Source: an uncultured Flavobacteriales bacterium (GTDB lineage Bacteria > Bacteroidota > Bacteroidia > Flavobacteriales > Crocinitomicaceae). Taken from it: a stretch of 20,274 bases of DNA. The stretch is from positions 1-20,274 of the forward strand of contig CAMLIF010000074.1 in assembly GCA_946479985.1 (NCBI GenBank), written 5' to 3'. Both the position numbers and the translations under genes were made by a program. Positions within the stretch are counted from its first letter, which is position 1. Each line of letters opens with the position of its first letter. The notes beneath the pieces were generated by a model. The model was not told the DNA's origin. It saw only the letters and a program-made list of their open reading frames with translations, and did no database searches. Positions 1 to 7,538 of the stretch are shown piece after piece.

Positions 1-1
1 C

Positions 2-242
2 GGACCAACAACTTTCTGTGCCGGTGGGTCTGTTGATCTGTCAGCAACCACGGCAACGGGTTATTTATGGTCACCAGGTGGTGAGATCACACAAACAGTG
101 AATATTTCATCAAGTGGTTCTTATGCGGTAACCGTTTCCAATGCTTCGGGTTGTACGGCAACTTCTTTACCAACGGCTGTTATTGTAAATCCAATTCCTG
201 CTACACCAACCATTACAGCAGGTGGACCAACAACTTTCTGTG
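2..242 (+). repeat. Direct repeat inside the Ig-like protein gene, 222-nt period
   Basis: The 19-base string starting GGACCAACAACTT occurs at 2-20 and again, identical, at 224-242. It marks the starts of two consecutive protein repeats of 74 residues. Between these anchors the two repeats have diverged clearly, so this is an old domain duplication with a conserved edge rather than a recent copy. More units may lie upstream of the window. Confidence 0.75.
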
Positions 243-892
243 ATGAATCATCTGTAAGTTTAACATCATCTTCTGCAACAGGAAATAACTGGAGTACGGG
301 ATCTACGAACAATTCGATTTCAGTAAACACTTCGGGAACCATCACATTAACAGTAACTGAAAATGGTTGTGTTTCTGCTCCTGATTCGGAAGTGATCACA
401 GTGAATACAAGCCCGGTTGTTTCTTTGGGAACATTCTCTACAGTTTGTGACTACAATCCTGTCTTTACGCTGACCGGTGGAACTCCTGCCGGTGGAACTT
501 ATAGCGGGAATGGAGTTTCGGGTGGTTCATTTGACCCTGCAATTGCCGGTTTAGGATCTTCATCAATTACTTACACTTTTGTTGATGGAAACGGTTGTGA
601 CGGTTCTGCAAGTTCATCTATTCTGGTTGACGAATGTCTCGGAATTGCTGAAAGCGGAATGCAGATTACTTTCTATCCGAATCCTTCTACAGGTTTCATC
701 ACGGTTTCAAGCAGTGAGAATATCAAAAACGTAATTGTTTACGATAAAGTAGGACGATTGGTTTATGAAACAGCTGCAGGATCAGAATCAACGATACTTC
801 TTGATCTGTCTTTTGCGGCGGCGGGAGTATATTCTGTTCATGTGATTACAGAAAACCAACAAATTATTGAAAACATCGTGATTCAAAAATAG
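2..892 (+). CDS. T9SS-secreted Ig-like repeat protein, 3' part only
   Basis: The reading frame is open from the left edge of the window, so the start and any signal peptide lie upstream. The visible 296 residues hold two tandem Ig/PKD-like repeats, each opening with GGPTTFC and about 74 residues long. A third module follows around a TFSTVCDYNP start and resembles the cysteine-containing repeats common in Bacteroidota adhesins. The last ~80 residues form a typical type A T9SS C-terminal domain: a YPNP motif (674-685), a GRLVYE-like strand, GVYSVHV, and a C-terminal lysine. In this family the domain directs export across the outer membrane and attachment to, or release from, the surface. The binding target cannot be read from the sequence. 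Adhesin or extracellular matrix protein is an inference from the repeats. A strong terminator follows directly, so this is the last gene of its transcript. Confidence 0.85.
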   Translation, partial: GPTTFCAGGSVDLSATTATGYLWSPGGEITQTVNISSSGSYAVTVSNASGCTATSLPTAVIVNPIPATPTITAGGPTTFCDESSVSLTSSSATGNNWSTGSTNNSISVNTSGTITLTVTENGCVSAPDSEVITVNTSPVVSLGTFSTVCDYNPVFTLTGGTPAGGTYSGNGVSGGSFDPAIAGLGSSSITYTFVDGNGCDGSASSSILVDECLGIAESGMQITFYPNPSTGFITVSSSENIKNVIVYDKVGRLVYETAAGSESTILLDLSFAAAGVYSVHVITENQQIIENIVIQK

Positions 893-912
893 AATCCGAT
901 AAAATAAATTTG

Positions 913-950
913 AAAGGCTGATCGCTTCGTGCGGTTGGCCTTTTTCTTTT
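913..950 (+). terminator. Rho-independent terminator after the T9SS gene
   Basis: A 13-bp stem (913-925 with 931-943, three G-U wobbles), a five-base TTCGT loop and a T-rich tail at 941-950 lie 21 bases after the stop codon at 892. The shape is that of a classical intrinsic terminator for the upstream gene. Confidence 0.9.
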
Positions 951-1088
951 GCCGGACCTGTTACTTCAAATAAATTATTGAAGTGATAAACACTATCGTT
1001 TTATTGAAAAAAGAATAAGATTCCTTATTTTAATAAGCAATTCAAGCTGCTTTTGATTTGTTTCAGTCATGAGGTCGATTGGATTATC

Positions 1089-1096
1089 TATTTTTG
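1089..1096 (+). promoter_or_regulatory. Possible -7 element for the amidohydrolase operon
   Basis: TATTTTTG matches the Bacteroidota -7 consensus TAnnTTTG exactly. It begins 22 bases before ATG 1111, close to the spacing seen at the hisS and ABC-F promoters here (25 and 27 bases). The only nearby -33 candidate, TTTG at 1057-1060, is 28 bases away, which is outside the usual 17-23, so the call is weak. If real, transcription would begin after the alternative ATG at 1069 and would exclude it. Confidence 0.35.
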
Positions 1097-1110
1097 AGCA
1101 CACAGAAAAT

Positions 1111-2142
1111 ATGAAAATAAACGCACACGGACATTTGCTCCCGGAACCCAATGAGATTCCGCTGTTCATGAAGGAAAAAAAGTTGTTTTCCATCGATGAT
1201 GACAAGAAATTTATGCGCCAGGAAAATTGGTCCCGGCCAATTACAGACCCAAGCTTTTTCTTCAAAGAGAAATTGGAGTGGATGGAGAAATATCAAATTG
1301 ATCACGCCGTTATGCTGAATCTTTCACAGATTTATTGCAATGGCTGGAATAAGCAGGATACATTCGATGCCATTCGCTGGCAAAATGATTTTAATCAAAG
1401 TGTTCAGGAACGCCGACCGGATAAATTCACATGTGGTTTCGTTGTACAGCCATTATTTATTGAAGATGCGCTGAAGGAAATAACCCGATGTGTGGAAGAA
1501 TTAAAAATGAGCGTACTTTGTTTACCGACTCACTTTCTGAATGCAGAAGGAGAGTGGCTTTCTGTTGTCGATGAATCCGTCATTCCGATCTTCGAATTAG
1601 CCAATGAATATGGTCTTGCAATCGAAATTCATCCGTACGACGGAGAAAAAATGGTAGCGCTCAAAGATATTTACTGGCGTTTCCACCTCGTATGGATGAT
1701 GGCGCAAACAGCAGATACCCTGCACTTCTATGCATTAAAAGATTTTGTAAATCGCTTCCCGAATATTCGTACCTGCTTTGCACATGGCTGTATGCTGGGG
1801 CAAGCAAATTACGGTAGAAGATTACAAGGGTTTGACGGCCGGCCTGATCTCTTTCCTGAAACCAAAGACCCAAGAAATTCACTCGGTCATCCGAATCTCT
1901 TTTTTGATACATTGGTCCATGATTCTTACACGCTTCAATTATTGAAAATTCGTGTTGGATCTGACCAGATTGTAGCCGGATTAGATGATCCGTATCCGCT
2001 TGGTGAAATGGAAGGAGTTGCGAATTCTTATCCGGGAAGAGTGATTGATTTTGCTGTTGAAAGCGGAATTATTACTAAATCAGAATCAGATAATATGTGG
2101 CATTCGAACGTGCTGAAATGGTTGGGGAAAACAAGTTTGTAG
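1111..2142 (+). CDS. ACMSD-like metal-dependent amidohydrolase/decarboxylase
   Basis: A cytosolic TIM-barrel protein of 343 residues in the amidohydrolase_2 family. The nearest recognisable member is ACMSD, which decarboxylates 2-amino-3-carboxymuconate semialdehyde in the kynurenine branch of tryptophan breakdown. Visible metal and catalytic positions are H6 and H8 (HGH at the N-terminus), H174 (EIHP), H225 (FAHG) and D292 in GLDDPYPLGE, which parallels the GTDYPFPLGE-type motif of ACMSD. These follow the bacterial ACMSD ligands H9, H11, H177, H228 and D294 with a nearly constant offset. R236 falls where ACMSD has the substrate-binding R239. I chose ATG 1111 because family members start with MKI-x-xHxH; an in-frame ATG at 1069 would add 14 residues without family support. 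Its stop lies one base before the next gene. No other kynurenine-pathway gene is nearby, so the substrate remains open. Confidence 0.75.
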   Translation: MKINAHGHLLPEPNEIPLFMKEKKLFSIDDDKKFMRQENWSRPITDPSFFFKEKLEWMEKYQIDHAVMLNLSQIYCNGWNKQDTFDAIRWQNDFNQSVQERRPDKFTCGFVVQPLFIEDALKEITRCVEELKMSVLCLPTHFLNAEGEWLSVVDESVIPIFELANEYGLAIEIHPYDGEKMVALKDIYWRFHLVWMMAQTADTLHFYALKDFVNRFPNIRTCFAHGCMLGQANYGRRLQGFDGRPDLFPETKDPRNSLGHPNLFFDTLVHDSYTLQLLKIRVGSDQIVAGLDDPYPLGEMEGVANSYPGRVIDFAVESGIITKSESDNMWHSNVLKWLGKTSL

Positions 2143-2143
2143 T

Positions 2144-4747
2144 ATGAAAATCGTTCTCTTTATCTGCTTTGTTCTTTGTTGGTCTGCTGGTTTTTCACAA
2201 CAGCATGACGAAGCATTTAAATTGATCTCAACTTCGCTCGGAAAGAGTGTAATAGATACCTACGAGAAAGGAGAAAACAGAAAGAGCTTCGAATACCGGA
2301 TCGATTCACTGAATGTGAAGGTTCCTGTGAACTATGTCTCCGTTGGAACGAAAGGGAAATTGAGCCTGATCATGAAGATTGATACTTCATTTTATAGTCC
2401 GGACTCGATTTACTTTTTCAATGAAATCACTCAAAAACAAGAATCGGGAGCATTCCAGGATGGAAAATTGTATTCGGTAGTTTATGGTAATGTACAGGAC
2501 CAGGCAATTTCGGTGTACTATAAAAAAACGCTCATTCACCGCTTCCAGGTTCTTTCTGTTAAAAAACGGGTTGAGAAAATCTGGATCGTTCCGCTTTCCG
2601 CCGGCCGAATTTCTGCTGATAGTATTCAACGGTCATTGAACAAAATCTTCAGACCTGCCGGAATAAGCTATTCTGTTACGTTGAAAAAAACATTCAGACT
2701 GAAAACCTTCCCCGATACGCGGTTATTCAGAAATCCGAGTGAAGCCAACGAACGCTACACACGTGAGATGAAATATATCCGGGATGCATATTTGAAATTA
2801 CACCCCGAACTGAAAAATGTACATCTCGTTTTCGTTATACCGGGTTTTAAAGATGTTAGCAGAACGCGGTACGGCGTGAAAGAGAAAACCATGTATTTCA
2901 TCCAGAAAAGCTCTTCGAAATTGTTAGCTCAACGAATCGCTTCTGAACTTGCAGGAGAATTTACGGACCTTTCCTGGAAGCAAACCGATGCCGATAATAA
3001 AAGAGCCCGACTGAATTTTGATATTTGGAAACAAATCAGTTTCAACGAACGGGTTTATTCTTATTTCGATGACTACGAAGATATTCCGGCATCAACCGGG
3101 TTAGTGGCTTTCTATTTTTGGAAAGAAGATGCACTTGGAAACATTGCAATCCCGGAAAAAGGAATTTCTGATCCGCTTTTTTTTATTCACAGGCCGTACA
3201 AAAGAAATACATATTCTTATCACCTTCAGCTCGACGATTTCTGGGTGAAAACCATTTTTTCAATCAAATCTATTCCCTTCAATTTACTGCATTTGCTGGG
3301 AATTATCGGAAGTACCTGGCTGGCTTTGTTTTTAGGAATCAAGTGGCGACGCTACATCAAGACGAAATGGAAACTGCCGCGTTTATTCCGCTTGTTAAGC
3401 CTGCCGGTTATTTTTACGGGAATTTTAGTCGCGAACTACAGTTTATTCCTGCTCGTGAACCTGGCTTACTCGCTGTATGAAGTTCGTTCCGGAACAATTG
3501 ATGAGTTTGCAGGAAAGAAACTGGCGTATGTGCAGCAGCAGATTCAATCGAATATTCATCCAACTAGACTCGAAGAAAAGAACTTAGGTTCCGAAATGCT
3601 GGTTCAGGCAGGAGAAAATATTGAACTAAGACAGCGGAATCAGGTATTGTATTTCGAAGCAACTTTAGGAGAAGCGGATAAAATTGAAAAGTTCAGATGC
3701 GTTGATGCAAAAAAGACCATTGAACTTCCTTCTCTCGATAAACCCATTGTTGCGCAGAATCATTATTTCATTATTACCTACCGGAAAGAAGACGGCACAC
3801 GTTTGAAAGATGAGGTCTACAATTATTTAGGAGTAAATGTCACAGCCAGTTTAAAATCAAAAGATCCGATCCGTAAAATTTTGCTTCTTGTAAATGGCTA
3901 TCGTCCAACAAGCCTTGGTTCCGGTTTCCAGCAGCACTTTTATGATATTCAGAAAAATGGCTTTGAATATCCTGATTCATATAACCGCTTGTATAATTTC
4001 GACCGGTATGCGTATTGGCGTCCATGGAATAATATTGATCAGCGGTTCATCAATGTTTTTCTACCAACAGAAACCTATTATGCCGACGGACATTTTTCTG
4101 TAAGCACTTCCAATTACAGGAGCATTATTAATTTCAGTTCTGCATCTACCCAATATCCGAAAAGGTGCAAAAAGGGAAAACCGCATCATTGTTTTTATAC
4201 CAGTTCCGTTAATAGTAAATTCTTTGGGACACGGAAAAAGAAGACTTTGAACATGATTAATTACCGCTCAAACAGATCCGGATTTGCAGAACGCAAGCGG
4301 AACGGGAGAGTAGCTGGACGAAACTTGTATTATGCCCTGAATGAACTTCCGAATTCATCGAAAAACGATACACTTTTCGTGATTGCGCATTCTATGGGAT
4401 TTGCCTATTCATTGGGAATGATAGAAGAACTCAGGGGAAAGATCAATTTTGGGACATTCATTATTATAGCTCCTGAAAATGCCGGTGCCGGAGAAGTAAA
4501 TCCGAAAGAGTGGAAAGAGATCTGGCAATACGGAAGCAATCTGAACAGCAAATACCCGGATGCACCTTGTTTGCAGGATGGAGTTGCACCACAGGTGAAA
4601 GTGAAAGGACTTCCGGCAGAAAAACGTGTTTTTATCCCCGTTGAATTTTATGCCCGGAAAGGATACTTCGACTCACATTTTATCGGATATTACACCTGGA
4701 TTTTTGATCTCAAAAAGTATCAAAAAGGATATATAACCCGGCATTGA
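2144..4747 (+). CDS. Membrane-anchored alpha/beta-hydrolase with degenerate zincin-like domain
   Basis: I recognise no named family for this 867-residue protein as a whole. A Sec signal peptide covers residues 1-19. Residues ~145-280 resemble the zincin metalloprotease domain of many Bacteroidota secreted proteins (an LNKIF-x-AGIS strand, a YTREMK helix, an LVFVIPG strand), but the place expected for HExxH reads SELAG (267-271), keeping only Glu. Two transmembrane helices (~376-398 and ~415-446) flank a basic loop, KWRRYIKTKWK. By the positive-inside rule both large domains then face the periplasm. Residues ~575-867 look like an alpha/beta-hydrolase: strand LLLVNGYRP, nucleophile elbow AHSMG (S750), and candidate catalytic His H845; the acid is not clear. 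It follows the amidohydrolase by one base and overlaps the next gene by one base. Esterase or lipase activity is inferred from the elbow alone. Confidence 0.75.
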   Translation: MKIVLFICFVLCWSAGFSQQHDEAFKLISTSLGKSVIDTYEKGENRKSFEYRIDSLNVKVPVNYVSVGTKGKLSLIMKIDTSFYSPDSIYFFNEITQKQESGAFQDGKLYSVVYGNVQDQAISVYYKKTLIHRFQVLSVKKRVEKIWIVPLSAGRISADSIQRSLNKIFRPAGISYSVTLKKTFRLKTFPDTRLFRNPSEANERYTREMKYIRDAYLKLHPELKNVHLVFVIPGFKDVSRTRYGVKEKTMYFIQKSSSKLLAQRIASELAGEFTDLSWKQTDADNKRARLNFDIWKQISFNERVYSYFDDYEDIPASTGLVAFYFWKEDALGNIAIPEKGISDPLFFIHRPYKRNTYSYHLQLDDFWVKTIFSIKSIPFNLLHLLGIIGSTWLALFLGIKWRRYIKTKWKLPRLFRLLSLPVIFTGILVANYSLFLLVNLAYSLYEVRSGTIDEFAGKKLAYVQQQIQSNIHPTRLEEKNLGSEMLVQAGENIELRQRNQVLYFEATLGEADKIEKFRCVDAKKTIELPSLDKPIVAQNHYFIITYRKEDGTRLKDEVYNYLGVNVTASLKSKDPIRKILLLVNGYRPTSLGSGFQQHFYDIQKNGFEYPDSYNRLYNFDRYAYWRPWNNIDQRFINVFLPTETYYADGHFSVSTSNYRSIINFSSASTQYPKRCKKGKPHHCFYTSSVNSKFFGTRKKKTLNMINYRSNRSGFAERKRNGRVAGRNLYYALNELPNSSKNDTLFVIAHSMGFAYSLGMIEELRGKINFGTFIIIAPENAGAGEVNPKEWKEIWQYGSNLNSKYPDAPCLQDGVAPQVKVKGLPAEKRVFIPVEFYARKGYFDSHFIGYYTWIFDLKKYQKGYITRH

Positions 4748-5223
4748 TGAAAAACAGTGTTCTCCTATTTTTCTGTCTGATGTATGCAGGTTTTTCCTTC
4801 ACTCAACGCGGAATTATGCTTGAAGCGGGCGGACCAGCCGGATATTTTTCTGTGAACTATCTATCTAATAGGGTAGAGTTAACTCCAAACTCTTCAGCGC
4901 AGATAAGAGTTGGTTATGGAACCTATAGATTGAACGGAGTGAATGGAAAATTCCATCCGGATATTATTGTTCCGATAGGATTGATGTACAAACATACCAG
5001 GTTTTTACGCTGGAATGTTGGTGCCGGAATTACTGTTTCTGGAATTCAGCGGTACACCGGAAACGATTTGAAAATAGTTTGGGGCCTTGCCGGTTTTGAA
5101 AATATTTCCTTTCAATTTATCCGCAAAGAACATTTTCAGGCAAATGTAACCGCCTATTTGTTAAACGAAAAACAAAAACCATTTCGACCATGGGGAGGAT
5201 TATCCTTTACTTATTTGTTCTAG
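4747..5223 (+). CDS. Small secreted, probably outer-membrane beta-barrel protein
   Basis: A 158-residue protein without a named family that I recognise. The first ~20 residues are a signal peptide with a hydrophobic core (VLLFFCLMYAGFSF) and a likely cut near FTQ/RG. The mature part alternates polar and hydrophobic residues with many glycines and aromatics, and ends in GLSFTYLF. A terminal aromatic strand of this kind is typical of Bacteroidota outer-membrane beta-barrels. The size suits a barrel of about eight strands. ATG 4747 shares its A with the stop of the previous gene (TGATG), which indicates translational coupling; a TTG three bases earlier is less likely. Its 3' end overlaps the next gene by 34 bases. 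Function is unknown; an envelope partner of the neighbouring hydrolase and lipoprotein is inferred from context only. Confidence 0.75.
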   Translation: MKNSVLLFFCLMYAGFSFTQRGIMLEAGGPAGYFSVNYLSNRVELTPNSSAQIRVGYGTYRLNGVNGKFHPDIIVPIGLMYKHTRFLRWNVGAGITVSGIQRYTGNDLKIVWGLAGFENISFQFIRKEHFQANVTAYLLNEKQKPFRPWGGLSFTYLF

Positions 5224-6014
5224 GTTTCGCAGTTGTTTCCTGTTCTAAATACACCGATGAGATTGATAACCTCAACAACGGGGAAATTTGGAAAATGGGG
5301 CACGGCGGAATGGGAATTGGAAAATCTTATCCGATGAACACGCGCGAGTCTATTCTTCAATGCCTGAGTTTTGATATGGACGGAACTGAAATGGATGTTC
5401 AAATGACGAAAGATCTTGTCCTGGTTGCATTTCACGATGAAGATTTAGATGCTAAGACAAATTTCACCGGAAAAATAAACGATTACACCTGGGAAGAATT
5501 GAAAGATGCCCGATTCGATGTTTCTCCGAACCTGAGTTTCGAGATCCTGCGTTTGACAGATTTGTTCGGCATGGATCAAACCGTTGGAAAACGTTTTGCC
5601 TTCGACCTGAAACTTTATCCGTCAGATAATAATCCGACCTATGAAACCGATTACACCAATCAGCTTCTTGACCTGATTTCAAACTACAACCTGGAAAACA
5701 GGTGTATTATTGAATCGTCGAGTGTGGAAATACTAAATGCCATCCGGATTCTCAATCCTGTTCCTGAATTATATTATTATCCCGGAACTACTTTTGAATA
5801 CGGAATGGGGGTTGTACTGGCAAATAACTTTAACGGAATTACCATTTCCCACAAAGAATTATCGAAGGAAAAAGTGAAGCAGGCACACGAATCCGGGGTA
5901 AAAATCGCTACCTGGAACACCAATTCAAAAAAGGAAAACAAACTTGCCGTGAGTTACCATCCGGATATCATTGAGACAGATGAAGTGAAGTTTTTGTCCA
6001 AGTATTTGCCTTGA
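5190..6014 (+). CDS. GDPD-family lipoprotein (glycerophosphodiester phosphodiesterase-like)
   Basis: A 274-residue lipoprotein. The lipobox AVVSC puts the acylated cysteine at residue 18. The rest follows the GDPD TIM barrel: GHGGMG around H38, NTRES, E67 and D69 (EMDVQ), H82 (FHDEDLD), a TGKINDYTWEEL segment, FDLK with D139 and K141, and a C-terminal ATWNTN plus DIIETD pattern. GDPD enzymes cleave deacylated phospholipid headgroups such as glycerophosphocholine to glycerol-3-phosphate and an alcohol, using a divalent metal. The usual HRG reads HGG here, so a phosphate-contacting Arg is missing; activity or substrate may differ. ATG 5190 is needed for the signal sequence and lies inside the previous gene, in another frame. 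It is the last gene of the tight run. Periplasmic or outer-membrane anchoring is inferred. Confidence 0.85.
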   Translation: MGRIILYLFVLGFAVVSCSKYTDEIDNLNNGEIWKMGHGGMGIGKSYPMNTRESILQCLSFDMDGTEMDVQMTKDLVLVAFHDEDLDAKTNFTGKINDYTWEELKDARFDVSPNLSFEILRLTDLFGMDQTVGKRFAFDLKLYPSDNNPTYETDYTNQLLDLISNYNLENRCIIESSSVEILNAIRILNPVPELYYYPGTTFEYGMGVVLANNFNGITISHKELSKEKVKQAHESGVKIATWNTNSKKENKLAVSYHPDIIETDEVKFLSKYLP

Positions 6015-6042
6015 ATATTCGTAATCAGAATGAGGATTAAGG

Positions 6043-6072
6043 TCTCCCTCTTTGGATAGGGATTAAGGGAGA
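6043..6072. repeat. Imperfect inverted repeat in the spacer before hisS
   Basis: TCTCCCT (6043-6049) is complementary to AGGGAGA (6066-6072) across a 16-base loop; the loop itself carries AGGGATTA, close to the right arm. No T-run follows, so it is not a standard terminator for the upstream operon. The make-up (CTCCCT, TTTGG, AGGG, GGAGAGG) resembles the dispersed palindromic intergenic repeats seen in Bacteroidota genomes; this assignment is from memory and untested. Confidence 0.45.
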
Positions 6073-6104
6073 GGACTTTCAGCTTCGTGTTTTTCCTGGC
6101 TTTT

Positions 6105-6139
6105 GTCTTTCGTCTTTGGTCTTCAGTCTAAAAGTCTTG
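6105..6139 (+). repeat. Degenerate heptamer tandem repeat at the hisS promoter
   Basis: Five units with a period of seven: GTCTTTC, GTCTTTG, GTCTTCA, GTCTAAA and AGTCTTG. The first two differ by one base and later units decay. The array covers the candidate -33 element and most of the spacer to the -7 element of hisS. Confidence 0.7.
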
Positions 6140-6149
6140 GTTATCTTTG
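6115..6149 (+). promoter_or_regulatory. Promoter of the hisS-hutH operon
   Basis: The -33 candidate TTTG (6115-6118) and the -7 element TATCTTTG (6142-6149, a perfect TAnnTTTG) are separated by 23 bases, the upper end of the range described for Bacteroidota primary sigma factor promoters. Transcription would start near 6156 and give a leader of about 11 bases to ATG 6167. The promoter sits downstream of the more distal in-frame ATG (6116), which rules that start out. Confidence 0.7.
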
Positions 6150-6166
6150 CCTCAAATTTTCATTCA

Positions 6167-7537
6167 ATGGCTCAAAAACCTGCAATTCCAAAAGGAACCC
6201 GTGATTTTTTACCCCAGGATGTGGCGCGCAGAACCTACATTTTTGAAACCATTAAATCGGTTTTTAAAACCTATGGCTTTGCTCCGATAGAAACTCCTTC
6301 GTTTGAATTGTCTTCCACCTTAATGGGGAAATATGGAGAAGAAGGAGATCGTTTGATCTTTCGGATTTTGAATTCCGGTGATAAAATGAAAAAGGCAGAT
6401 ATAGAAGCCTTAAACGAAAATAATTTACCCCGATTTGCCAATTCCCTTGCGGAAAAAGCACTTCGCTACGATTTAACTGTTCCCTTTGCACGCTTTGTTG
6501 TGCAGCACCAAAACGAATTGTCGTTTCCTTTTAAGCGTTACCAGATTCAGCCGGTTTGGCGCGCCGACCGACCGCAGCACGGACGTTACCAGGAATTTTA
6601 CCAGTGCGATGCCGATGTGGTTGGTTCTGATTCGTTGCTTTACGAAGTTGATTTTGCTCAGATTTTCGATCAGGTATTGACAAAACTGAAAATTCCCGGA
6701 TTTACAATCAAGATCAACAATCGCAAGATTCTTTCCGGAATTGCCGAAGTTTCCGGCGAAAGCGATAAGATCATTGACATTACAGTTGCTATCGATAAAC
6801 TCGACAAAATAGGAGAGGAGGGTGTTGTTAAGGAATTGCGTGAGAAAGGAATTTCCGATCAGGCAATTGAAATTATTTCTCCGCTTTTCCATGTTTCCGG
6901 AAACAATAAAGAACGTCTGGCTCAAATGAAGACGTTCCTTTCAAAATCTGAAATTGGACTGAAAGGAATTGAGGAACTTGAATACGTATTGGATCAAACA
7001 ACTGCTCTTGGGTTGGAACGCGCAGAAATAGAATTCGATGTGACCCTTGCCCGCGGATTGAACTATTATACCGGTGCCATTTTCGAAGTGAAAGTACACG
7101 ATGTGAAAATGGGATCTATATGCGGCGGCGGACGTTACGATGATCTAACCGGGCTTTTCGGTCTTTCCGGAATGTCAGGAGTTGGAATTTCATTTGGTGC
7201 CGATCGCATTTATGATGTTCTGAACGAATTGAATTTATACCCCGAAGATGCAGATGCTTCGCTTACTGTTTTGTTTGCCAATTTTGGCGGCGAAGAAACA
7301 GGATATTGCATGAAACTGTGCAAAGAACTGCGTTCTAACGGTGTCGATTGTGAAGTTTATCCAACGGATGCTAAAATGCAGAAACAGTTTAAGTATGCCG
7401 ATAGCCGCAAAGTAAAATTTGTAGTCATTATTGGTGAAAACGAGCGAAAAGAAGGAAAACTGCAAGTCAAGAATATGCTTTCAGGTGAACAGCAAGCTTT
7501 ATCTGAAAGTGAGCTATTGAATTTTTTCCAAAAATAG
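6167..7537 (+). CDS. hisS: Histidine--tRNA ligase
   Basis: A class II aminoacyl-tRNA synthetase of 456 residues that activates histidine with ATP and charges tRNA-His in the cytosol. The N-terminus KGTRDFLP is the HisRS signature. Motif 2 is at ~123-148 ([13 protein letters not shown], then [10 protein letters not shown]). The histidine-binding loop reads ARGLNYYTG (295-303), followed by the CGGGRYDDL segment (319-327) and motif 3 ([10 protein letters not shown], 338-347). Residues ~365-456 are the anticodon-binding domain. I chose ATG 6167 over an in-frame ATG at 6116 because [14 protein letters not shown] matches family starts and because the promoter lies between the two. hutH begins one base after the stop. 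Length and motifs are complete, and nothing suggests damage. Confidence 0.97.
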   Translation: MAQKPAIPKGTRDFLPQDVARRTYIFETIKSVFKTYGFAPIETPSFELSSTLMGKYGEEGDRLIFRILNSGDKMKKADIEALNENNLPRFANSLAEKALRYDLTVPFARFVVQHQNELSFPFKRYQIQPVWRADRPQHGRYQEFYQCDADVVGSDSLLYEVDFAQIFDQVLTKLKIPGFTIKINNRKILSGIAEVSGESDKIIDITVAIDKLDKIGEEGVVKELREKGISDQAIEIISPLFHVSGNNKERLAQMKTFLSKSEIGLKGIEELEYVLDQTTALGLERAEIEFDVTLARGLNYYTGAIFEVKVHDVKMGSICGGGRYDDLTGLFGLSGMSGVGISFGADRIYDVLNELNLYPEDADASLTVLFANFGGEETGYCMKLCKELRSNGVDCEVYPTDAKMQKQFKYADSRKVKFVVIIGENERKEGKLQVKNMLSGEQQALSESELLNFFQK

Positions 7538-7538
7538 A

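Noticed and set aside
963..984. Inverted repeat ACTTCAA/TTGAAGT before the amidohydrolase operon, with a second small hairpin at 1014-1029
   Set aside because: Seven- and six-base AT-rich stems are expected by chance in this spacer; no T-run follows, and no operator family is recognised.
1069..1110. Upstream in-frame ATG extending the amidohydrolase by 14 residues
   Set aside because: The extra residues are not family-like, and a -7 promoter candidate lies inside them.
6473..6925. 150-codon open frame on the minus strand
   Set aside because: It lies wholly inside hisS, opposite strand, with low-complexity Phe/Leu/Asn-rich translation and no family resemblance.
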